Part shown: in pieces, positions 33,073 through 44,451 of the stretch
Layout of the letters: each line of letters begins with the position of its first letter
Numbering within the stretch: position 1 is the first letter of the stretch
DNA from: Dryocosmus kuriphilus
Taxonomy: Eukaryota > Arthropoda > Insecta > Hymenoptera > Cynipidae
Assembly (NCBI GenBank): GCA_038277395.1
Contig: CM076193.1
Coordinates: 96,673,583-96,737,582 of the forward strand
Direction of reading: 5' to 3'
Length of the DNA: 64,000 bases
Translations under genes and position numbers: made by a program
The notes under the pieces: model-generated
Databases searched by the model: none
Told to the model about the DNA's origin: nothing
The model's input: the letters and a program-made list of their open reading frames with translations, nothing else

Positions 33073-33915
33073 ACATTCTCATTAGAGAAGGTATTAGATT
33101 TATGTAAAATTTGACTTTCACGGATTTCATGAAATCTCCACGTTTTGAGACCTCCTGAATTCGAAAAAACGGTTTTTACGACGGTGTCTGTCTGTTTTCA
33201 CAACATCATCAAAAAATCCATTTTCCGGCTAAACTATGAGAGATACAAAAAAAAAAATGTAAGAAAGTAAAATTGTCCATCTCAAAAAAATCTACAAATT
33301 TTGTCTTAACCATTTTTTGATAAAACGCACGGTTTTTGTTTTAATCGATAAAACGTTATTAAAAATAAAAAATTTCCAATTTCCCGCCAAACTATGCAAG
33401 ATACGGAAAAATAATAATAAACAAAGTTGTTCGCCTCAAAAAGATCTACAAATTTGCTCTCTATCATTTTTTTGAGCAGACGCGTAGTTTTTGAGTTATT
33501 CGTGAAATATGCTATGAAATATAAAGAAAACCACTTTTCAGTAAAACTATGCAAGATATGAGAAAATATTAACAACAAACAGAATTGTTCACCTTGGAAA
33601 GAGCTACACAATTTATTTATAAGACTCATCGTTTTACTTTTAAGAATCGAAATCCTGTATTGTGAAAAATTGGAAAATCACTAAAAAACATTACCAATCT
33701 ACAATGTGTTTTAAAAAAAATGTAATTATCGAGCGCGAAGCGCGAGTGTCATGATGAGAATGTATTCCTTAAGGGTGATAGAGCCTTAAGTAAAATAATT
33801 TCTTACGATCTATAAACGCCGAGCGCGAAACGTGAGTGCCAACAGACGTGTGCCCTAGGCGCGCTCATATTTCGCGCGAAGCGCGCGATGAGAATGTGCC
33901 CGCGAAGCGGGCAGA
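33073..33915 (+). mobile_element. Helentron-like element, copy E
   Basis: Starts ACATTCTCATTAGAGAAGG and ends GATGAGAATGT, GCCCGCGAAGCGGGC and AGA before a T tract. Its 5' block (TTAGATTTATGTAAAATTTG) matches copy B. A deletion removes the microsatellite and much of the block next to it (about 33196), so it is short (0.84 kb). Confidence 0.72.
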
Positions 33916-34810
33916 TTTTTTTAAGTATGAAAATTAAAACCGATTGCTTGGTTATTATAAGAAAATGAAAGTTCACGGTTTAGAAATTATTTTGCATTTT
34001 GTTTTTCCTTTCTCTATCACCAAACTGAAGGGCACAATGGACTTAAGTCTGAGCGCCAGGGGGAGGGGTTTTAGTCGGTAAGAATCCGAAACTACCCGAA
34101 CTGGGGTGTCTTATGCAAGATTTCCCCTCCTCCAACCACAAAAAAAAAAAAAACTGAAGGTCACAATCGCCACTCAAAGAAAAAACAGAAAATGGGCCAT
34201 ATCCCGGTCCCAAATTTAGCTAGAGAAATTTTTTTTTTTTTAAATGAACGCTTTTTCATGCCCTTTCCAAATATGTAAACCGCATGCTTCTACCATCAAA
34301 AATCGCGGAGATATTCATTTTGCAATTAAGCAGATTTAATATTTATAAATATTGAAAACTCATACAGGCAATAAGCATGCGAATAAAAGTTTGTGTTTTA
34401 TCCTTCCGATTGGCGGTGATTTGAGTAATAGCGGATAAAAACTTTGACCTTGCCACGGCTTCTAAGTTGACACCCATTTATGTGGTGATATTTAGTGTTT
34501 AATGCAATTATGCAAAAACTATCAGGCCGAATTTCAAGTCACATGGCTCATTTTTTTCGGAAGAGCATAAACTTCAAAATTTGTGCATGTTTATTATTGT
34601 TTTTTAATATTTAGTTATAAATAAATGTATTTTAACAACACTATTTTTTTGACATTCTTTCACGTTTCTTTTTAAAAATTAAGCAATAAAAAATTTAAAA
34701 AAAAATTTTTTTGCATGAAGGTTATATATTTTTGTTTTAGGAATTTGTTTAATAACTAAAAACTCCAGAAGAAATCTCTTGTGAACTCTTAAGATCTTTA
34801 ATAAGTGTGC
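33916..34810. other. Non-coding; contains a SINE-tail-like fragment
   Basis: No gene seen. At about 34026-34075, GGCACAATGGACTTAAGTC and TGAGCGCCAGGGGG closely match the 3' part of the SINE at 6229-6924 (GGCACAATGGGCTTACAGCC, GAGCGCCAGGGGG). This is a detached SINE/LINE 3' end. Mixed A tracts follow. Confidence 0.4.
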
Positions 34811-37809
34811 TAGTCGAGACGCTATACCCATTCCTGTCGGATCGCCGAGGTCCGCGACATATCTTTAATGATTCTTATGCAGAATGATCTTCTGATTACG
34901 AATCTGTGTGGTACGTCTTCGTCATGCTGTCCGTTTTCGAGATATTCGCAATTGATTAATTTTTAAATTAATATTGATTACAGCTTTTCCGTTAAACATA
35001 TTTGAATTTTTCTTTTTGGATTTTATTATATAAGTCTAGGGCGAATAAAAGTCATTTAAACAATTTAGCGCTGCGACGAATATTTATTGCACAAAAGGAA
35101 GAAGTAGGCAAAATAATTGAGAACAATTGCGTACGTCAATAACACGAAAACTATTATCTCGGTTAAATTTTGTTTCATTATTTCTAAAAACATCAGTAGA
35201 AATACACATTTTTTATAATAAACACTATTTCTCTAAAGTTGATAATTTTCAAGAAAAATGGGTTTTAGTTGAAAAATATTCTGATGTGTGCTAATAAATA
35301 GTCGATTTTGTTGAACCAAATAAAATTTTGAGACAGAAATTTTTGTGCTTCAGTATAGTTACCGCTCCGAGAAACACAATTTTTCAAACAAATTTTTTAA
35401 AAAGTGAAAATTTAAATAATTAGACGTTAGTTAAATTTGTCTTATACAAAAATATTAACGTATGCGAGCCTTTAAAGTGTAATTGTCTATCTATGGTGCT
35501 ACAAGCAGTAGGAAGTTGGGACGAAGCTTAATCGAGTTTGGATATTTTAAGAAATTTTTGCATGTAATTTCATTCTGTGTATTTTTATTCGTTTAATAAT
35601 TATTAGCGTCTATTTTTTTGTGGAGAATGATAATTGCTTTGTAAGTGATACTGTAGGTTTTGAACCTAGCATGTAGCCGACTCAGGTCAGAATCCAGTGG
35701 CGTAGAATCGTACTAGATACTGTACAAGGATTAAAGGGCTCACTGAGCCACAGGATTGTTCACTAAACTACTAAGGTATGGTGCTTATTAAATTTTGGAA
35801 AGAACTTTTAAAAACATACAGACTGTTGTAAAATAAGGAAATCCTGAAATAATTCTTTCATGTACTTCATTATTGCATATTATTAATATATATTGTCTTT
35901 GAGTTCATTTAGTGGACATTGCTTTATTCGATTTTAATGCTTATTCCACTCTGTGTCAGTATTGATAAGTAATTTTGCCTCTAAGAAGCCTCTTTCTTCC
36001 ACATTTTAAATTGTTTTATGATGCTGAAATGTATTAGACATTACAAAATATGTCAATAGTCCCAATCATTTTAGATTATTATCACGGGAAAAATTTATCT
36101 ATTAAAACTTTTTATGTAGTTGAGTGTGCTTCGCGGAGAAGATGAAGAAGTCACAGTCTTGCACCTTCATTAATGACCGCTACTGTCCGGCATCTCGGAT
36201 TTGGTGTTTTTGTCGATTCGCAAGCGTATTTTGCATTTCTCGGTAAAAAGGCAAGCAAAAAATTTGTTGAAAATTTTATTCTCTACAATATTTATACAAA
36301 CAATATTGTTGAAAAAACATTATTTATTGCTAATAATAAACAAAAAGTATAAGAAATTGGGAAAGTGGCGCAGTTTTTTCAAATTTTGAACCCTTTCTAT
36401 TAAAAATAATTGGCACATTTAAATGCCAAAGTTGTAGGGGACTCAGTTCTCAACAGCTTTCGTAGAAACGAGTTATATATTACATTTCCAGAATTGCATC
36501 ATATTATTACAAAAATTAATACTTTAGGAAAAGTTGACGCTTTGCATATGCACAGAGAAAATACTAAAAAGTCTACAAAATATAATGAACTAATTCATAT
36601 ATTAAAAAAAATTAATTCATATATTAAATAGTAGTAGCATATTGCTCATATAATATTAACATACATACATTCAATCATATATTCATTCACGCTATTTATC
36701 TGATATACCGCATAGTATATAATATTATCTATAATCTATATAGTACAGTAGCAAACTTGTATTCCAGGAAGAATACGGTCCCCCGAACCATTCTAATATA
36801 TCTTGTGTCTACGCCTGTGGGGCTCCCAGCTTTTCCGCTACGGGCACGCTTCCGAATTTACCACAACGCTAATAAGGCTATTGTCATCTTCTACAAAAAA
36901 TAGAGGCTAATAATTATTAAACGAATACAAATACATACAATTAAATTACATGCAAAGATTTCTTAAAATATCCAAACTCGATCAAGCTTCGTCCCAACTT
37001 CCTACTGCTTGTAGCACCATAGATAGACAATTACACTTTAAAGGCTCGCATACGTTAATATTTTTGTATAAGACAAATTTAACTAACACCACTCTTTCAG
37101 TAGCATTCTGGAGAATCAGCACTTCAAATATGAAAAATTTAAGACCTTTTTTTGACAAGATAGGCCAATCTGGAAAACGTAATCACTTATTCATGCCTAA
37201 TTATTTAAATTTCCACTTTTTAAAAAATTTGTTTGAAAACTTGTGTTTCTCAGAGCGGTAACTATACTGAAGCACAAAAATTTCTGTCTCCAAATTTTAT
37301 TTGGTTCAACAAAATCGACTATTTATTAGCACACATCAGAATATTTTTCAACTAAAACCCATTTTTCTTGAAAATTATCAACTTTAGAGAAATAGTGTTT
37401 ATTATAAAAAATGTGTATTTCTACTGATGTTTTTAGAAATAATGAAACAAAATTTAACCGAGATAATAGTTTTCGTGTTATTGACGTACGCAATTGTTCT
37501 CAATTATTTTGCCTACTTCTTCCTTTTGTGCAATAAATATTCGTCGCAGCGCTAAATTGTTTAAATTACTTTTATTCGCCCTAGACTTATATAATAAAAT
37601 CCAAAAAGAAAAATTTAAATATGTTTAACGGAAAAGCTGTAATCAATATTAATTTAAAAATTAATCAATTGCGAATATCTCGAAAACGGACAGCATGACG
37701 AAGACGTACCACACAGATTCGTAATCAGAAGATCATTCTGCATAAGAATCATTAAAGATATGTCGCGGGCCTCGACGATCCGACAGGAATGGGTATAGCG
37801 TCTCGACTA
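34811..37809. mobile_element. 3.0-kb element with 0.8-0.9-kb terminal inverted repeats
   Basis: The left arm (34811-about 35625) and right arm (about 36890-37809) are inverted copies starting TAGTCGAGACGCTATACCCA. They are very similar over hundreds of bases, for example around the shared segment CATCAGTAGAAATACACATT. The right arm keeps about 100 extra bases (about 37090-37200) missing from the left at about 35440. The interior (35626-36889) holds only a weak frame. Long arms with little inside suggest a foldback or MULE-like non-autonomous element. No clear target duplication was found. Confidence 0.72.
36410..36631 (+). pseudogene. Weak open frame inside the 3.0-kb element
   Basis: A 73-residue frame (LNAKVVGDSVLNSFRRNELY, then ITFPELHHIITKINTLGKVD, DALHMHRENTKKS) has fairly balanced composition for this AT-rich region. 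It is the only coding-like piece between the long inverted repeats. No family is recognised. It may be a remnant of a transposase or a captured exon. Confidence 0.25.
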
Positions 37810-37831
37810 TACCATTCCCTATCGATTTGAG

Positions 37832-38426
37832 GGGCGATTGACTTTTCGCTCCCGTCTTGCACAGGTAGACACCAATACATGACCCGATGAGGGGAGCGAG
37901 CGTCCCCTCCACATCTCCTCTTCTAATGCCTCTCAAGCAATGCCCATTGTCCTTTGTACAATTAGGAATATAATATTCAAATATTGAATTTTTGAAAGCT
38001 TTGTATTATTTTTTAAGTGTTCTTTTGCATTTTAAAGAACCAATTTGGCCATTACCAAGTGTCTGAAGATAGAAGTACCCCACATCCCTCAACCCCTTTT
38101 CCAGCTGGTTAATAGTATTTTAAACTTATTAATACAAATAACATCCCTCAACCTCTTTTTCAGCTGCTTAATAATATTTTTAACTTATTAATGCAAATAA
38201 CATCCCTCAACCCCTTTTCCAGCTGGTTAATAATATTTTTAACTTATTAATGCAAACGCATTTCCGAGCCACATTGGCGCGACCTTAGCTTCTTGGATCA
38301 TGACTGAAATAGTAGTAGGGCTGGTCATTGCTTGAGAGTCCTTGCAGTGGAGGGGACGCTCGCTCCCCTCATCGGGTCATTTATTGGTGTCTACCTGTGC
38401 AGGACGGGAGCGAAAAGTATACTACC
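37832..38426. mobile_element. 595-bp MITE with 9-bp target duplication
   Basis: Flanked by CGATTTGAG at 37823-37831 and 38427-38435. The terminal inverted repeats share CTTTTCGCTCCCGTC, CACAGGTAGACACCAATA and GACCCGATGAGGGGAGCGAG and extend about 100 bases. Long arms and a 9-bp duplication fit a Mutator-like (MULE) MITE. The interior carries three tandem units of about 59 bp (38082-38258). Confidence 0.75.
38082..38258. repeat. Three tandem units of 59 bp inside the MITE
   Basis: Each unit has ACATCCCTCAACC(C/T)CTTTTCCAGCTGGTTAATA and AACTTATTAAT(A/G)CAAA. Units start at 38082, 38141 and 38200. They differ by only a few bases, so the amplification is fairly recent. Confidence 0.85.
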
Positions 38427-38435
38427 CGATTTGAG

Positions 38436-39114
38436 TTAGTTTGATCCACTGCGCTCACACAACCTTTAACTCCAACTATTTTACGTAATTCTACTGGACT
38501 AAAGTATGTATTCAGTAAAAAAAGGATGACGACACTGCAAAAGGATGTGAATCACCGCAGATATATACCAAACAAAAATATGATCTAGTTCGTTCGTGTA
38601 AGTTTAATATGACAATGAAACCAATATCTTAATAAAATTTTATAATTCTGTAAAATATAATTTAATGCATTGATAATTTTTTAGCGAGAAGACATTTTGG
38701 AAACTACAAGGAAACAGGTCCAGTAAAACCCTTCCTCATTTGTGCGACCGGAATATATTCCGCAACAGAGGGACCATGATTCATCAGGGCAGATTCGGAG
38801 CTGATTGCTGTCCCATTATTATTTTGGTTAAAATTTTTCTCGGGTTGATCCCGGTTTTTCGTCATCAGCCACGAACTATGTCAAGTGCCTGATCAATGAA
38901 AGATGTATTTAGTATTTATTAGTATTTAGTAGTTTGGAGCTTGTCCTATACTGCAATTGATAAGCAGCGGTCGAGAGCGTTGGAGGTGACATTATTATTA
39001 TCATTTTAAAGTTTTAAAATTGTAGAAATAAGTATGATTAATAAATTTTGTACAATTTTGTAATTCTGTCTTTGTATTTTTTTAAAATTATTTGCAGAAG
39101 AGCATTTCAAATTG
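38436..39114. other. Non-coding, nothing recognised
   Basis: AT-rich sequence after the MITE. No gene, repeat array or RNA signal could be supported. Confidence 0.3.
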
Positions 39115-39430
39115 CTTTGCCACTCGAATCGAGTGACGCAGTATATTTACTTTGAGTGAAAATGTAATTCAGTCGAGATTTTGCAGCGGTTTATTTTCAC
39201 TCGATTAGAGTTGGATTTTCCACTGGAATGAATCAAGTGAAAAAATTCGATCAAACATCGAGTGAATCATTTCACTCGCTTTGAGTGACATTTAGATCTT
39301 CTTTGAGTGAGAATTCACTCGAAGGAGTAGAATGAAAAGGTCACTCTTTCTTTGAGTGAAATTTCACTCGAATACAAGAAGCGGGGTTTTCACTCTTTCT
39401 TCGAGTGAAATTTCACTCAAAGAAATTTAG
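39115..39430. repeat. Cluster of palindromic CACTCGA/TCGAGTGA words
   Basis: In about 310 bases there are more than fifteen GAGTGA or TCACTC half-sites, many paired as TTTGAGTGAAATTTCACTC or CACTCGAATCGAGTGA. The pairs form several nested hairpins rather than one long inverted repeat. It could be an eroded hairpin-rich MITE. Confidence 0.6.
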
Positions 39431-41350
39431 AGAGCATAATAAACTGATGCACTAGAGTATTTGTTTAAATATACTACTTATAACAATTAAATAAAATTTG
39501 AAATAGAATTGGTATGTTCTATTTTATCTTCATTAATTTGATCAACATCTAGTTTATTTAAGTAATTTGTGCAGAGATAAAAAATTTCATCGGAACATGC
39601 ATTTTAGAGATCAGACAATCCCAAAAGCCGTTCTCCGCAAAAACTTAAGTCGCCTTAAGTTGTTCTTGTAGAGAAACGGCTCAATTGTGTGTTTAGAAAC
39701 GGCGATTTTGGACGGTTCTTATTTTTTTCCACGTAAAAAAAAAAAATTAACGAATCTTAACGTATGATTAGTCATTGTTTAGATCTTTTTAAGCCCCACA
39801 TTTTTTAAAATAATTTTTTTCCTGTCGAACTAATCGGTTCATTTCAATAGACAAAATACCGGTTTTTGCATTCGTTCTACATGCAAACTCTATAAGAACC
39901 CGCAAGTAGATTTCAGGTATCAATTTTGCTAAAAATGGACCACTATTTCTATAGGGCGCCTGGACTATCAAGTCTAGATCTCAGTCTATACTCTAGACTC
40001 GAGTTTATTATAATACACCCGTATCTGGTCGTCGCCACCTTTACCATCTATCTTGCTTTTCCCTTATTTCTGACGTCTCTAACTACTCCCTAAAACACCA
40101 CTTTGCGCACTTTATTCTCCAGTTACTCGTCTTTCCCTGTGGCGGTCATGTTCGTATAATGACGATGTTGACGAATACTGATTCCGTTCAATTGGAATAT
40201 GCGTTGTGGCTACTTGTCGAGTGAGAACGGTTCTCAAACTACTTAAGAGAGGGCTGAAAATATTAGGCCGGTGGTTGTTCAATTGCTCTTAATTGGATAT
40301 AACGAGCGAACAAGGAACAGTCTCCAAATCGTAAAATCAAATGAGTAAATTTTATAAAAACCACATCGAGAAAATACAGCCTCGAAAGAAACTAGGGAAT
40401 CAAAAACGGCACTAAATAGTTCGTTCCAGACTTTATTTGTGTACGACCAAATGAAAAGGGAACAGGTTATCGGCATAGAGTTACGTAAAGGGACACATAG
40501 GCAGATAAATCCCCGACATTTTAAGCCTAGAACAAACCCTCTAGGTTGAAAAACGAGACATGGGGCACTTTTGAAGTTATAAATTTGAAAAAACACTTTT
40601 CGAGAAAAACTCAATTAAATTTGGCGTGTGTCATTGTTGTGTGCAAATGGCGTGTCCAAATGTTAAATTTTAACTTTAAGCGCAAAATATACCCACTTCC
40701 GATTATTTCTGGGTAATGGACAATTTCGACCCTACCTCACAAAAACGCTCATAAACTTCTCAAATAAAATCCAGTCTGTTTTCATTTGGCCGTATACATT
40801 TTCTTATTAAATTAACATTTTCATTAAAAATAAATAACACAACCCATATACTTTCCTTTTAACACTAGTGGTGACGTCCGATACGATATTTTCTCGGGAT
40901 TGGATCGGTCTTTTTCTCGAGTCGAGATCGGTTTTTTCGATACCCGGTATCGGTTGAACGGGGCGGAGACGGAAATCTGACAATGAGGTGACGTCACTCT
41001 GTCAAACTTCGACCCCACCCGGCACCCCGACCCATCCCCCGCCCAGCTGGTACCGTCGTTAAACTCAAGTCCATACGGCCAAGTGAAAATGCTCTAAATG
41101 GAATATTTTCACCGTAGCGAAAGAATGCTTTGGCATTATGCTTAATACATTAATGTATTAATAAAGTAATAAAAAGTACAATATTTATTTTAGTCATTTT
41201 CGTATCAGCGAGTGAAGTATTCTGCTGGAATCGATAGACAGCATATTATATTTTCTTTTTTCGAAACACGTTCATTTCTTCTTTTTGTTCATAATAAACT
41301 TTACAATAAAGTGATTAGATTTTTCTGAATGTATTATAATAATTTCAAAG
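39431..41350. other. Non-coding, nothing recognised
   Basis: No supported gene. About 40860-41050 is GC-richer with CGATACGATAT, TCGAGTCGAGATCGG, TACCCGGTATCGG and two TGACGTCA-like words; it looks like a short repeat fragment, and a regulatory role cannot be shown. Open frames here lack motifs. Confidence 0.3.
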
Positions 41351-41360
41351 TTCATATTAA

Positions 41361-44300
41361 ATGTGCCGGAAGTTATAACCGCAAACTGAAAATTTCCAAA
41401 AAATGAAAGTTGTGCTAAATTCTGCTAGATTCGTGCTCATTTGTGCCGCAAACGATTTTTTGAAAAGTCCAAAATTACGACCAAAAACTTTTTTTTTTGT
41501 AGAACCACAAGTTATTTTTAACTTATAATCAAAGGTTATGCTAGGTAAATTAAAGTACACTGAATTTTGTGCCGCAAAGAAAAATTCGGAAACTTAACGA
41601 TTTTCAACAAAAAAAAAAAAAAAAAAACTAAAAGCAACACAAAATTTTATTTTAGAAAACTAAAATTTGTGCTGAATTGTGCTCGAGAAATGCAATCTCT
41701 GGTAAAAGGTACCAGGGGGTTCGTGTTTCGCCTCTAGACCCTCACTTCGGGGTGTCGATTGTGCGTTGAGGACCATCCTCGCTCGAGCTCGAGAAGTACA
41801 GTCTTCCTCAAGAGACACAAGAGTCTGTTTTTCTCGAAAACTGGACATGCAATGCATTGCCTTTTTCCATCTAAGGAGAGTAACGCTGTTATGAGACTCA
41901 GATTACTAAAACATTCACCGATCAAATTTTAACTAGCTGAATCAAGTTCCTTATATAATTATAAGAAAATCAAGAAAGTGTTGATGAAAATCGGAGAATA
42001 TTTGCAAAATATTTCACGATTTAAATGTAAAAATTCTGTAAAAAAATTTAAAACTTGTTTTTTTTCTGAAATAATTTCTAAAATAATTGTACAAAAAATA
42101 TTCGACAAGAATCGATGAAACTTGCAAATTTTGTAGGAAAAGTACACTACCGCTCAATTAGTATTGCCCACCTGAGCTAAAATTAGTGAAAATTCAAAGT
42201 TTTGTATCATTGTCAAAAATAGATGGATTTTAAAAATTCAAACGCAGTTTTAAAGAAAAAAGTAAGGCCTTTCAATTCCCGTTGGTTGTTTAAAAAAACG
42301 TTGATAATTATGTTTTTTACACTAAAAAAATAAAACAAAAATTTTCTTATTTTTTTTTGCCCGCAAAAAAAAGTCTGCCATTTTTGGAGGACTCGATGGA
42401 TTTAGAAATGATCAAGTGAAAAAGATGCGTATTTTTCTCCTCTTCAAAATTCGTGCAGCAAAACTCATTTTTATCTAGCCGTTTTAAATTTATGTCGATT
42501 TTAGTGAAAAAATCACCTTTTTTTCAAGTTTCATTATCTCCGAATCTATGCACTGTAGAAAAAAACTTCAAAGAGAAAAAATGTTCATTTTTACATATAG
42601 AATAAGTATTTACTAATAAAATTTAAATTTGTAAAAACAATTTTTTTTTCATTTTTACCTGCTGTTATATACTATACTTACATGTTACATGTATTTCCAA
42701 TGGAACTTTTTTAATATTCATAATATATGTAAACAAATGTAAAGAAATTTGATAAAAGTAATTGATATTATTTATAAATATAAACAAATTAAAGAATAAT
42801 ATTTTTAATCACATTACAAATTTTTTAAATAAAGAACATAGTATATGTATAACAGCAGGTAAAAATGAAAAAAAAATTGTTTTTACAAATTTAAATTTTA
42901 TTAGTAAATACTTATTCTATATGTAAAAATGAACATTTTTTCTCTTTGGAGTTTTTTTCTACAGCGCATAGATTCGGAGATAATGAAACTTGAAAAAAAG
43001 GTGATTTTTTCACTAAAATCGACATAAATTTAAAACGGCTAGATAAAAATGAGTTTTGCTGCACGCATTTTGAAGAGGAGAAAAATACGCATCTTTTTCA
43101 CTTGATCATTTTTAAATCCATCGAGTCCTCCAAAAATGGCAGACTTTTTTTGCGGGCAAAAAAAATAAGAAAATTTTTGTTTTATTTTTTTAGTGTAAAA
43201 AACATAATTATCAACGTTTTTTTTTAAACAACCAACGGGAATTGAAAGGCCTTACTTTTTTCTTTAAAACTGCGTTTGAATTTTTAAAATCCATCTATTT
43301 TTGACAATGGTACAAAACTTTGAATTTTCACTAATTTTAGCTCAGGTGGGCAATACTAATTGAGCGGTAGTGTACTTTTCCTACAAAATTTGCAAGTTTC
43401 ATCGATTCTTGTCGAATATTTTTTGTACAATTATTTTAGAAATTATTTCAGAAAAAAACAAGTTTTAAATTTTTTTACAGAATTTTTACATTTAAATCGT
43501 GAAATATTTTGCAAATATTCTCCGATTTTCATCAACACTTTCTTGATTTTCTTATAATTATATAAGGAACTTGATTCAGCTAGTTAAAATTTGATCGGTG
43601 AATGTTTTAGTAATCTGAGTCTCATAACAGCGTTACTCTCCTTAGATGGAAAAAGGCAATGCATTGCATGTCCAGTTTTCGAGAAAAACAGACTCTTGTG
43701 TCTCTTGAGGAAGACTGTACTTCTCGAGCTCGAGCGAGGATCGTCCTCAACGCACAATCGACACCCCGAAGTGAGGGTCTAGAGGCGAAACACGAACCCC
43801 CTGGTACCTTTTACCAGAGATTGCATTTCTCGAGCACAACCCAAGTTTTGTTTCTTCAATATCTGATTATTTTGAGACATGTACGTTTCTGAGCTTCAGA
43901 TTTTGAGTTTTAATTTAAGAATTGTTGGTCTTACGGAATTTTACAAGGGGGAAAAGAGATTGCATTTCTCGAGCACAATTCAGCACAAGTTTTGTTTTTT
44001 CAAAATTTGATATATTTGAGATTTTTGAGTTTAGATTTTGAGTTTTTATATGAAAACTGTTGGTCGTACGTAATTTTCAAAATGGAAAAGAGATTGCATT
44101 TCCCGAGCACAATTCAGCACAAGTTTTAATTTTCTAAAATAAAATTTTGTGTTGTTTTTCGTTTTTTTTTTTTCGAAAATCTTAAGTTTTCGGAATTTTT
44201 CCTTGCGGCATAAAATTCAGTGTACTTTAATCTACCTAGCACAACCGTTGATTTTAAGTTAAAAGTAACTTGCGGTTCTACCAAAAAAAAAAAAAAAAAA

Positions 44301-44441
44301 AAAACGTTTTCATTAATTGTGGCCGTAATTTTGGATTTTTCAAAAAATCGCTTGCGGCAAAAATTAGCACAAATCTAGCACAATTTAGCACAACTTTCAT
44401 TTTTTGGAAATTTTTAGTTTGCGGTTCTAACTTCCGGCACA
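41361..44441. mobile_element. 3.1-kb near-perfect palindrome (foldback element)
   Basis: The left arm (41361-about 42679) and right arm (about 42841-44441) are inverted copies with very few differences over more than 1.2 kb; mirrored frames at 41734-41925 and 43591-43782 differ at one residue in 63. The spacer is only about 160 bp. Ends are TGTGCCGGAAG...CTTCCGGCACA. The 10-bp TTCATATTAA occurs at 41351-41360 and 44442-44451, one base off a perfect abutment on the left. Long arms and a 9-10-bp duplication are typical of Foldback/MULE-type elements. A transcript would fold into a hairpin of well over 1 kb. Confidence 0.85.
43817..44100. repeat. Tandem amplification present only in the right arm
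   Basis: AGAGATTGCATTTC(T/C)CGAGCACAA begins units at about 43816, 43965 and 44090, spaced 149 and 125 bases. The left arm has one copy (about 41680-41700). The units carry TTTTGAGTTT and GTTGGTC(T/G)TACG(G/T)AATTTT. Confidence 0.75.
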
Positions 44442-44451
44442 TTCATATTAA

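Noticed and set aside
37733..37936. 67-residue minus-strand frame
   Set aside because: It spans the end of one inverted-repeat element and the start of another; it is not a gene.
38082..38258. CRISPR-like array
   Set aside because: The 59-bp units are directly adjacent with no unique spacers, in a eukaryotic MITE.
40960..41005. Two TGACGTCA-like words as a CRE promoter element
   Set aside because: No gene lies nearby and the block looks like a repeat fragment; there is not enough evidence.
41660..43892. Mirrored frames at 41660-41925 and 43591-43892
   Set aside because: The same frame appears in both arms because the arms are identical, not because the protein is selected; there is no recognisable motif.
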